Below, piece by piece: positions 28,543-36,941 of a stretch of 64,000 bases of DNA. Under the pieces are notes generated by a model. It was not told where the DNA came from. It did no database searches and saw only the letters and a program-made list of their open reading frames with translations. This DNA comes from Candidatus Obscuribacter sp. (lineage in GTDB: Bacteria; Cyanobacteriota; Vampirovibrionia; Obscuribacterales; Obscuribacteraceae). How positions within the stretch are numbered: the first letter of the stretch is position 1; each line of letters begins with the position of its first letter. The stretch covers positions 1 to 64,000 of the forward strand of contig JADYXR010000174.1 in assembly GCA_021772095.1 (NCBI GenBank), read 5' to 3'. The translations under genes were made by a program, and so were the position numbers.

Positions 28543-30792
28543 CTACGAGTGTGATTTTAGTGCTTTGGTTCCTGCTGCTGTTAATAAACCAACGGCTAGA
28601 AGCGTGCTGAACACCTGGCTAAACAGCGGTGAAAATGCGGCGACGGTAATCCATAATGCTCCGCAACCTGCTAGTTTCAACACGCCCTTTTGGCGACGAT
28701 AGAGGCGCAACGCAGCCATTGCGTAGAGCACGAAACCGCCCGCAAATGTCAATCCAAGCAAGGTGACCAGTGCCACGGTCGAGATTGCGCCCGACAAGAA
28801 CCACACGTTTGCGTCCTTCGACATTGATTCAACATTTGTACCATTCAGCCCAGCAAGTCGCATAGCTTTGTCGCTTGCGTTAACGGAGGAAGGCGACGCG
28901 GACTGCTTCTCACTGGGGACCAGCTGGTTGGTTTCACGGGCGCTCGTCGCGACTGCATTTGCATTTGTGTTGGTGAATCCAGATTTTTGGATCGAACTCT
29001 TATCGGCCAAATTGAACTTGGTTTGTACGTTTCGCGTTTTCGCCATGTCGACTGGTATCGACTGCGATGCCATTTTATTTGTGAATTTGCCGGCTGACTC
29101 GCTATTGCGTTCTGCTTTTCGGCGAGAGCTCGGCATCGGCTTAGTAGCAGCCGGAGCCGCATCGTAATCTATCATTCCTGCCGCTCCGCGCGCCGTATCG
29201 AAGCTGGACTTTGGTGATGGAGAGGACGGAGCTAATGCCATCAGTGGTGCTGCTCTCGGTGTCGGTGATTGGCGTTGTAGTTTGCTTTCGGCCATTGGCA
29301 CCGCCTGTGATGATTCCGCGTCGGCGAAAGGATTGCCTCCGCCACCACCGACACGACTTTCATCGTCGCCTTGACGCGGTTCGTAGGCCAGCGATTTATA
29401 CATGTTCCGGTCGAGACCGTTGTAGTCGTAGTCGGATTGTCGCTCCAAAACCACAGCACCTGAAATCGGCGAAACGACGCGATAGACCGTGGCTAACTGT
29501 TCGGCTTGCCCGGAGTCATTCGTTTTGACCAGGCGCTCAATTTCTTTTTTGACCCAGAGGTACGATAAGCGAAATGCCGCATGTTCATCTTTGAGAATTT
29601 GGCAATCCGGCTTCGTGATTGACTTAGTCAAATTGAGTGTGCTCAAACCTTGATTGTCTTTCTGCAGCTCAGCGACGATGTAGCTTGGTGGATTTGAATG
29701 TGTTGCTCTTGTCGCGAATCGAACCATATTCGGATCGCGCTGTGCCACTAACTGTAGTTTCTTCAAATCACCGGCGTTTAAGTTTCCACGCAACAGAAAT
29801 CCTTGCTTCTGCGTGGGCGAACTCATCCGTGCATCGTTGGAAACCAGCGGAGCATCAGACGTTATGTGAATATTTTGCTGGCAATAAAAGTTTAGATTAG
29901 CGTCGATGATGTGAGGAAGTTCCATTTGGCTTTGACCGTCAGCAGTCATTTGCATCGGGGTAGTGATGCCAATTCGAATTTTCATTTCTTTGTTTGGCAT
30001 CACGGGCGATGCCTTGAGATTTATATTTCCATCTTCTGTTTGGGTGATCAGCAGAGGATCTCTGTTGCGTGAAACGATCCAATCGTATGCGTTTTGTACC
30101 TGGCTGGTTGTATTGAAGGCGGCTTCTTCCGCTCTGCCGTTAATCCATAGTGTTGCGCGTGACACCACTGCTCCCTGTGGTAATGAAATGTTCATCTGCG
30201 CTTCTTTCGACGACGAAGTCTGATTTCTCAATGTGAAAGTCCAGTAGTATGACGCGGTCATCGTGGTCGGATCGGCGACGCCGGTGATTACCGAACGCGA
30301 TGTGCTCAATCCAGCCACTGGCACAAGTGCTTGATCGGCTGGCGGATTGACCGGCGTCACTGGACTAGGAATCCTCGTCAGTGCCGAAGGTGTACTGACC
30401 GCAGGCGGAACAGTCGTTGTCAAATTAGGGTTGGTCGACGGATTAAAAAATGTCGAAAGTGGAGTCGTCATAGACACTCGACGTATTCTGGTGCGGTCAG
30501 CGCCAGCCGATGGCAATGCTTCGTTTTGCACTGCCCCTGGTGTCACGCTCGTGGCATCAGCAACCTTTGCAGTCGTCGGTGATGAATCGTGCAGTTTCGC
30601 ATCGATAAAATTAGTAAGGAATAAACTGCCGGCAATTAAACCGGAAAACGCCGCACCGGCAATAAGTGCCTGACGAGTAGAACCTTCATTCGAAGACGAA
30701 GCCGCCGTCCGACGGTCGCCGCCGCCGTCTCCATCAAGAAGGAATTCCAATCGCTCGCGTGTAGCTGCTAAATCATGTTTTTCCGGCGCCAT
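28543..30792 (-). CDS. VIT (vault/inter-alpha-trypsin) domain-like membrane protein
   Basis: 749 aa; YYWTFTLRNQTSSSKEAQMNISLPQGAVVSRATLWINGRAEEAAF; N- and C-terminal TM segments. Confidence 0.6.
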   Translation of the reverse strand: MAPEKHDLAATRERLEFLLDGDGGGDRRTAASSSNEGSTRQALIAGAAFSGLIAGSLFLTNFIDAKLHDSSPTTAKVADATSVTPGAVQNEALPSAGADRTRIRRVSMTTPLSTFFNPSTNPNLTTTVPPAVSTPSALTRIPSPVTPVNPPADQALVPVAGLSTSRSVITGVADPTTMTASYYWTFTLRNQTSSSKEAQMNISLPQGAVVSRATLWINGRAEEAAFNTTSQVQNAYDWIVSRNRDPLLITQTEDGNINLKASPVMPNKEMKIRIGITTPMQMTADGQSQMELPHIIDANLNFYCQQNIHITSDAPLVSNDARMSSPTQKQGFLLRGNLNAGDLKKLQLVAQRDPNMVRFATRATHSNPPSYIVAELQKDNQGLSTLNLTKSITKPDCQILKDEHAAFRLSYLWVKKEIERLVKTNDSGQAEQLATVYRVVSPISGAVVLERQSDYDYNGLDRNMYKSLAYEPRQGDDESRVGGGGGNPFADAESSQAVPMAESKLQRQSPTPRAAPLMALAPSSPSPKSSFDTARGAAGMIDYDAAPAATKPMPSSRRKAERNSESAGKFTNKMASQSIPVDMAKTRNVQTKFNLADKSSIQKSGFTNTNANAVATSARETNQLVPSEKQSASPSSVNASDKAMRLAGLNGTNVESMSKDANVWFLSGAISTVALVTLLGLTFAGGFVLYAMAALRLYRRQKGVLKLAGCGALWITVAAFSPLFSQVFSTLLAVGLLTAAGTKALKSHS

Positions 30793-30917
30793 CGCTCAAT
30801 ACCTTCGTTTATTGGGTTTGATAGCTCCAGCATAGTTCGCCACAGTTCAGCCCAGCCATGAGCCCTGCCCTAGGATTTAGTCAGGGATTACCCTGGCAAC
30901 GACAACCGCGCCGGGTC

Positions 30918-32423
30918 TTATGTTTCTATGTCAGGATTGTATTCGTCGACCGACAAATTGAACGTCCATGCAACGGCTTCATGCGCGGTGTTCATCGTTG
31001 GTGGCACTCTGATGTAATAAAAACGGTAAGTGCCATCCGGTTCCGGCGATGAGTTTTTTACCTTTACCATGACGAAATCCTCGTCAGGCAGAACTTTGCG
31101 AAACAGCTGTCCATAACGATCTTCGTGTTGCAGCTGCGCACCAGACTCATCAATATAACGCGCTTCACCGAAGCGTTCGATCATAACTCTTCGCACTTCA
31201 GTATTCGACTCTGCCTCAATCGACGCTACTGTAATAGTCGATGGAGACAAAACCACATCGGCAGGAACCGTGACGCTGTGCCAGGAATACAGTTTGAATC
31301 CATCCGTGTATTCAACCGCTGAATCGGTTTCGCAGTGCAGCCGCCCATCCTCATCCGTTCTTATATGAACGGGTTTTCCAATCAGAAAGCACAGGTTGTT
31401 TAAGAAAAGGTGCGGAACATTGTTCTTAAGAAGAACGGGCCACGCTTTTAAAATTCTATTTAAAGGCTCTTCGTAGAAATTTTCATCCAGAAAATCTAAT
31501 GGAAACGAGTTTAGTGCCAACCATTCTTCTTTCGGAAACTGCCACTGGATGCCCATTATGCAGTCGCAAAAAACTTTGGCAAAATGTGCAGCCAGAATTT
31601 CAACCGACTCGTGATGGGTTAGTTGACTGTTTTGCGCGCTGAGAAAAAGTTTCTTCGGTAGAATCTGAATTAATTCATCTGGAAAGAGATCGATCAATTC
31701 AGCTTCCATAGTATTCTCACGCAACGTTCTGTCGAAAGATGCTACCTCAGCGCGTTCCACTTCAGTGCGCAACTCGGCAACGCTGTTGGGCCTTTCAACA
31801 ATTTGTCTGCGCGAATTTTCTGATAGTGAATAAAGATGCAACATCTGCTGTCGATTAGGTCGCACCATTCGCCAGTTGCGCCACATGTCTACGGTAACTG
31901 CGCCGGGCGGAACATGATTCTGTGGTATATGCAGAATCGACCGCAGGACTGCGAATTGTCCACCACTGATCGAATCGCGCAGAGCCTTGTCGCACCTGAG
32001 AATATAGCTTTGATTATTGTGTGAATTTCGACCTGCACTTCCAGGAATCCACACCGAACTCGAGCCATCGCTGGCGATACCATGATCGTTTTTGCTGACG
32101 TGACCGACGAGCGAATCAAAAGCATTTTGCCAGAGAGTTCCAGAAAAAATTTCTCGGAGTTGCGATCGCCACTTTTCGTCACCGCACTTGATCAGCTGCA
32201 TAACAACTAGTGCTACTGCCGCTTGCCACGGGCTTTCAACGTGAATGATCCGAGGATTAGGAAGATCGTTTGCGTGATAAAGATTGGTGATTGCGGTTTC
32301 AAGTGCTGGCCAGTTCAGCTCAGTATTGGGTTTATCATCAGCGAATAATGAATCGCGATAATTTACCAGCAAGTCTTGCTTGCGTTCGATGAGCTCTTGA
32401 ATTTTGTCGTCGTAAAGTGTCAT
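30918..32423 (-). CDS. DUF6745-like protein
   Basis: 501 aa; RYIDESGAQLQHEDRYGQLFRKVLPDEDFVMVKVKNSSPEPDGTYRFYYIRVPP. Confidence 0.6.
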   Translation of the reverse strand: MTLYDDKIQELIERKQDLLVNYRDSLFADDKPNTELNWPALETAITNLYHANDLPNPRIIHVESPWQAAVALVVMQLIKCGDEKWRSQLREIFSGTLWQNAFDSLVGHVSKNDHGIASDGSSSVWIPGSAGRNSHNNQSYILRCDKALRDSISGGQFAVLRSILHIPQNHVPPGAVTVDMWRNWRMVRPNRQQMLHLYSLSENSRRQIVERPNSVAELRTEVERAEVASFDRTLRENTMEAELIDLFPDELIQILPKKLFLSAQNSQLTHHESVEILAAHFAKVFCDCIMGIQWQFPKEEWLALNSFPLDFLDENFYEEPLNRILKAWPVLLKNNVPHLFLNNLCFLIGKPVHIRTDEDGRLHCETDSAVEYTDGFKLYSWHSVTVPADVVLSPSTITVASIEAESNTEVRRVMIERFGEARYIDESGAQLQHEDRYGQLFRKVLPDEDFVMVKVKNSSPEPDGTYRFYYIRVPPTMNTAHEAVAWTFNLSVDEYNPDIET

Positions 32424-32488
32424 GGCTGCCGCGCGGTCACTTCCCTATTCTATGCTATCTTTTGGGTGGTCGCAAAGTGAGAAAAATA

Positions 32489-32980
32489 ATGGGAATACCT
32501 AAACAAATCAAGCCAACCAAGCTGGGTGATTACCTTGAGGTGATGACGAAGGCGGTTTTTCAGGCGGGCGTGAGCTGGGCACAGATTGAAAATAAATGGG
32601 AATCGTATGGTCAAGCGTTCGAAAACTGGGACATCGAAAAGGTTGCTGCCTTCGATGAAAAGGACATTGAACGTTTGATGGAACATCCGGGTGTGATGCA
32701 CAGCAAGAAAAAAATCTCGGGAACGATCAAGAACGCGCGCATGATAGTCGAATTGGATAAAGAGTTTAAGGGCTTTGAGAATTATCTTCGTTCAAAACCT
32801 GATTATGAGGATCTCCGTAAGGATTTAAAAAAACGCTTTTCATTTCTCGGAGAAATGAACGCATATTATTTCCTGTTTCGCGTCGGAGAGCCCGTGCCCG
32901 AATTTGAAGGCTGGGTTAAAACAATCGAGGGCGAGCATCCTCGTATGCGTGAGATGGTGGAAGCTCACAAGAAGCAATGA
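32489..32980 (+). CDS. DNA-3-methyladenine glycosylase I (Tag)-like protein, divergent
   Basis: FQAGVSWAQIENKWESYGQAFENWDIEKVAAFDEKDIERLMEHPGVMHSKKKISGTIKNAR; start moved from 32417. Confidence 0.75.
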   Translation: MGIPKQIKPTKLGDYLEVMTKAVFQAGVSWAQIENKWESYGQAFENWDIEKVAAFDEKDIERLMEHPGVMHSKKKISGTIKNARMIVELDKEFKGFENYLRSKPDYEDLRKDLKKRFSFLGEMNAYYFLFRVGEPVPEFEGWVKTIEGEHPRMREMVEAHKKQ

Positions 32981-33024
32981 GCGCCAGGGAATTTTGGCAC
33001 CGAATATGGTATCTCACTGCGTAA

Positions 33025-33315
33025 TTAAATTACTGGATCGAGTGCCGATTGAATTGTCAAAACCGCTGGAGCGAGCATGGCAACCAATGTCACCGGAACG
33101 GGAAACAATGCAAATACAAGCGCGCGTCGAGCGCCGCTCGTGATCAACAGCAAGACCGCTCCGATTGCTAGCCAGACTAGCGAGCCGACGATCAACGCGA
33201 TTCCTAGTGGTTCTTTGAACATTGGTTCGAAGTACTTGGGCGCGTAAAAAGAACTGACAGCGAACATAAAGATCGGAAAGCCAATCATTATTATCGTGCT
33301 GATGATCTTTCGCAT
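33025..33315 (-). CDS. small membrane protein (3 predicted hydrophobic segments)
   Basis: 96 aa, strongly hydrophobic. Confidence 0.6.
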   Translation of the reverse strand: MRKIISTIIMIGFPIFMFAVSSFYAPKYFEPMFKEPLGIALIVGSLVWLAIGAVLLLITSGARRALVFALFPVPVTLVAMLAPAVLTIQSALDPVI

Positions 33316-33439
33316 CGTGAGCTCCTCAGGCGGTCATTCCATTATACTGCTAACCTTCAGTGCGCTGCGCGGAATTGTTTTCCAACGAACTGGGTATGAT
33401 CATCTAGATTTAGAACTGTAGTTTATTCTAGGCGGAAAA

Positions 33440-34003
33440 ATGAACAAGTCGTGGCAACAACTGATGGCGAAATCGCAAGAGCAACTGGCAAGCGGAAAGC
33501 TTGATGATGCGCAGAACAATGCGTTGCAGGCTCTGGCGATGTCGGAATCGTTGCCGCCGGACGATCGGCGTCAGGGGATGTCGCTGGAATTATTGACCGG
33601 AATTCTGTTCCGCAAGAAGCAGTATGGATTGAGCGAACCGTTTATGCGGCGATTATTGGAGATGTACAAACGGTGTCTGGGAGCGGAACATCTGGATACA
33701 GGAACGGTTTTCCATAACGTTGCATTGTTGTATCACGGTTGGGGAAAGCTTGAAGACGCTGATGCCTACTACCTTAAAGCGGTTAAGGTGAAATCCAAGC
33801 ATTTGCCCGCTGAGCATCCTGATATGGTTGTGTTAACTGGAAATTATGCAGCGTTGCGAAGCGTGCTTGTGCCGTTGGAACAAGCCATGCGTCCGCGATT
33901 GCCGATTGAGGACGTCAGTAAAAACGACACCTTGAGTTTGACCGGACAATACAACGTCGCGTCGGTGCCTGACGGAGAGTTCGGGGTCACCACGAAAAAA
34001 TAA
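33440..34003 (+). CDS. TPR-repeat protein
   Basis: 187 aa; FMRRLLEMYKRCLGAEHLDTGTVFHNVALLYHGWGKLEDADAYYLKAVKVKSKHLPAEHPD. Confidence 0.75.
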   Translation: MNKSWQQLMAKSQEQLASGKLDDAQNNALQALAMSESLPPDDRRQGMSLELLTGILFRKKQYGLSEPFMRRLLEMYKRCLGAEHLDTGTVFHNVALLYHGWGKLEDADAYYLKAVKVKSKHLPAEHPDMVVLTGNYAALRSVLVPLEQAMRPRLPIEDVSKNDTLSLTGQYNVASVPDGEFGVTTKK

Positions 34004-34160
34004 ATCCCGCGAAATTCGCGATCTCGTACCGCCGGGTCAGACTTTGTTGTGTGGGCGCGATTCTCTACTCCATTCGCTTCGACCCAGGAGCCGTCCGATC
34101 AAATAGTTTTGATTTTAGATGCATTGAATATTTCAATTGAAACGACTGCTTAAAAAACTG

Positions 34161-34188
34161 TTGACTCGAAAACTTCTGCGTTCATAAT
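34161..34188 (+). promoter_or_regulatory. sigma70-like promoter of ABC exporter leader
   Basis: TTGACT-16 nt-CATAAT. Confidence 0.6.
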
Positions 34189-34216
34189 GGAAAGATAGTT
34201 TCACGAGAGCAATCCG

Positions 34217-34318
34217 ATGATTACGTTCCAATACATGGAAAAAGCAACTTCTCTACGCGCCGTACCCGCAGTACCCGCGTGGAAGGAAGCCGCACGTAAT
34301 CGTATAAAGAGGAAATAA
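34217..34318 (+). CDS. putative 33-aa leader peptide MITFQYMEKATSLRAVPAVPAWKEAARNRIKRK
   Basis: Complete ORF between promoter and terminator; hand-translated; weak SD (cgagag). Confidence 0.5.
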   Translation: MITFQYMEKATSLRAVPAVPAWKEAARNRIKRK

Positions 34319-34345
34319 ATTTCCGACATTTGTATGCGCATCGTG

Positions 34346-34376
34346 TGAGCTTCCAATCAGGAAGCTCATTTTTTTT
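34346..34376 (+). terminator. intrinsic terminator/attenuator upstream of ABC exporter operon
   Basis: tgagcttcc-aatca-ggaagctca followed by T8; only 14 nt before ATG 34390. Confidence 0.85.
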
Positions 34377-34389
34377 GTCTGAATAAACA

Positions 34390-35226
34390 ATGGTGATGGT
34401 TATGAATCTGGCAGTTGAAGTAAATAATTTACGTAAGGTATACGAAGTGCACAAGCGCCGCGGGTTTTTTGCTCGTGAAAAAACTGAAGTGGTTTCGGTT
34501 GACTCGGTGAGTTTTACCGTACCCGAAGGACAAGCGCTCGCGTTTGTTGGACCTAATGGTGCCGGAAAATCTACGACCATTCGTATGCTCACCGGTATCC
34601 TCACACCTACAAGCGGAGACGCACGGGTCCTCGGTTTTACGCCGTGGAAGGATCGCTCTAAGATGGCTTTTCAAATCGGTGCAGTGTTCGGTCAAAGATC
34701 ACAATTGTGGTATCACTTGCCGGCGGGCGACACGTTCGACCTGCTTGCGAAGATCTACAATCTCAATCCTGTCGAATACAGAAAGCGCCGAAATGAGCTT
34801 GTCGAGCGATTCGAACTCGGTCCATTGCTCGATGTTCCGGTTAGAAAATTGTCGCTCGGACAAAGAATGAGAGCCGAAGTTGCTGCGAGTCTTTTGCACA
34901 AACCAAGACTTCTCATGCTGGACGAACCGACTATCGGATTGGACATCAACGCGCGTCACCAATTGCGTGAATTGATTCGCGATTGGAATCGCAACGAAGG
35001 CTTGACCGTCTTTTTGACGAGTCACGACACCGGTGATATCGAGAGTGTTGCGGAGCGCGTGATCATCATAAATCACGGTCGGCTCATTCTCGATGATACC
35101 GTCGATAATCTCCGCAATCGCAAAGAGTTTGCAGGAATGAGTCTGGAAGATGCGCTCGCTCACATATATGGGTTAGAGCATGATGACAGTCTCGATGACG
35201 TTAAAAAGGAGGCTCTGATTGTATGA
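34390..35226 (+). CDS. ABC-2 type exporter ATP-binding protein (COG4586-like)
   Basis: 278 aa; FVGPNGAGKSTTIRMLTGIL, LSLGQRMRAEVAASLLHKPRLLMLDEPTIGLD. Confidence 0.95.
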   Translation: MVMVMNLAVEVNNLRKVYEVHKRRGFFAREKTEVVSVDSVSFTVPEGQALAFVGPNGAGKSTTIRMLTGILTPTSGDARVLGFTPWKDRSKMAFQIGAVFGQRSQLWYHLPAGDTFDLLAKIYNLNPVEYRKRRNELVERFELGPLLDVPVRKLSLGQRMRAEVAASLLHKPRLLMLDEPTIGLDINARHQLRELIRDWNRNEGLTVFLTSHDTGDIESVAERVIIINHGRLILDDTVDNLRNRKEFAGMSLEDALAHIYGLEHDDSLDDVKKEALIV

Positions 35227-36020
35227 GCTTTTTGAAAAAATACTGGGCAATCGCCTGGATAGCCGGAAAGTCTAACCTCGCCTATGCGGGCGAAGTTGGC
35301 AGCCGTATGTTTTTTCTCACAGTCATTTTGTACATCTTCATGTGCTTGTGGAAAACAACATTCGCCAACGCAGGTGCCACGAATTTCGCGGGATACACAC
35401 CCCGTGACATTATCTGGTACCTTGCCTTTGCGGAATGCATCATGATGTCGTCACCGCGAGTGACACCACTCATCGATGAAGATGTCAGAACCGGAAGCAT
35501 CGCCGTGCAATTGGTACGACCACTGTCGTATCCGTTGTATCGGCTCGCCTCCAACTTTGGCGAACAAGTAGTCAAATTTGCCGTTACCGCCGTCGCCGCG
35601 TTTCTTATAGCCCTGTTATTTGCCGGCGTTCCGGAGAATTTTGTAACCGGATTTTTGTTCGCGCTTCTGGTCTTGCCATTTGCATTTGTTCTCGACTTTC
35701 TTGGATATCTCCTTGTCGGGCTCTGTGCATTTTGGTTTGAAGACACCACGGGTCTGGCATTGATCTATTCTCGATTAACCATGATAGCCGGCGGCATGCT
35801 CCTGCCATTGGAGCTGTTTCCGGAACAATTCCAGGTCGTACTGCGCTCCTTACCGTTCGCCTATATCGTTAACGGTCCGGCTCGTTTGTTTGTCCACCCT
35901 GATGCGGAAGCACTGGGTATGGTGCTAGTCAATCAAATCGTTTGGATCGCCATTCTCGGACTTGCAGCCGCAGCTGTATTTAAAAAAGCACTAAATCGCA
36001 TCGCACTAAACGGAGGCTAA
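35223..36020 (+). CDS. ABC-2 type exporter permease
   Basis: 265 aa, 6-TM pattern, ATGA overlap with ATPase gene. Confidence 0.9.
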   Translation: MSFLKKYWAIAWIAGKSNLAYAGEVGSRMFFLTVILYIFMCLWKTTFANAGATNFAGYTPRDIIWYLAFAECIMMSSPRVTPLIDEDVRTGSIAVQLVRPLSYPLYRLASNFGEQVVKFAVTAVAAFLIALLFAGVPENFVTGFLFALLVLPFAFVLDFLGYLLVGLCAFWFEDTTGLALIYSRLTMIAGGMLLPLELFPEQFQVVLRSLPFAYIVNGPARLFVHPDAEALGMVLVNQIVWIAILGLAAAAVFKKALNRIALNGG

Positions 36021-36022
36021 AC

Positions 36023-36820
36023 ATGTTTGATAAACTCAAAAACTATCTCGCTCTAGCCGCCGCTTATGTGCGTTTCAACGTGAAGTCGCAACTCGAATAT
36101 CGCACGGCGTTCATCTCGCAAGCCGTTGCCATGTTCATTAACGACTGCGCCTGGCTCGCTTATTTCATCATGCTATTCGATCGCTTTCCAATCGTTCGCG
36201 GTTGGCATGCACCTGATGTGGCGACACTATGGGCGGTGACCGCCGCCGGTTTCGGAATCGGTCACTGTTTGTTTGGAAATTCGCTTGCCCTGGCGCGAAT
36301 AATCACTAACGGCGAACTCGACACCTGGTTGTTGTACCCTCGCGCGCTATTGCCCCATGTGGTTCTTGGCAGAATGAACGCCAGTTCGTTTGGCGACGCA
36401 GTTTTCGGCTATGTCGTTTACTTTCTGATCGTTCGACCTGACTTGCCGCATATGGTGTTATTCACATCGTTGACCTTCAGCGTCGCTTTGTTATTTCTCG
36501 GTTTCAGCGTTCTCACAGGAAGCCTCAGCTTCTATGTTGGAAACGGCGAAAGCTTGAGCGAAGGCTGGCGCAATGCGCTTATCGCGTTCAGTACTTATCC
36601 GACCGAGTTGTTCGATGGCAAAGTAAAATTGCTGTTGTTCACACTGATTCCGGCGGCATTTGTCAGCGGATTTCCGGTCGAAGCACTCCAGAAGATGTCG
36701 CTCTTGCACGCGGCATACAGTCTTGGTGGTGCACTGACTATGGTGACTGTGGCTGTCTTTGTTTTTCACCACGGTTTAAAACGCTATGAGTCGGGCAATA
36801 TGGTTGCCCTCAGGGGGTAA
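36023..36820 (+). CDS. ABC-2 type exporter permease
   Basis: 265 aa, 6-TM pattern, directly downstream in operon. Confidence 0.9.
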   Translation: MFDKLKNYLALAAAYVRFNVKSQLEYRTAFISQAVAMFINDCAWLAYFIMLFDRFPIVRGWHAPDVATLWAVTAAGFGIGHCLFGNSLALARIITNGELDTWLLYPRALLPHVVLGRMNASSFGDAVFGYVVYFLIVRPDLPHMVLFTSLTFSVALLFLGFSVLTGSLSFYVGNGESLSEGWRNALIAFSTYPTELFDGKVKLLLFTLIPAAFVSGFPVEALQKMSLLHAAYSLGGALTMVTVAVFVFHHGLKRYESGNMVALRG

Positions 36821-36826
36821 CGTCAG

Positions 36827-36858
36827 GTAGCGGTTCTCGGAAGAGGACCGCTACTTTG
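36827..36858 (+). terminator. intrinsic terminator of ABC exporter operon
   Basis: gtagcggttctc-ggaa-gaggaccgctac 12-bp stem (one G-U) with GNRA loop, then TTTG. Confidence 0.75.
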
Positions 36859-36941
36859 TGCAGAATCATAGACAGCCGTTTCGCTGCGCAGTTATGTCGC
36901 TATTGCGTAATCACAGACCGTAGTGAAATCTGCTATTTAGA

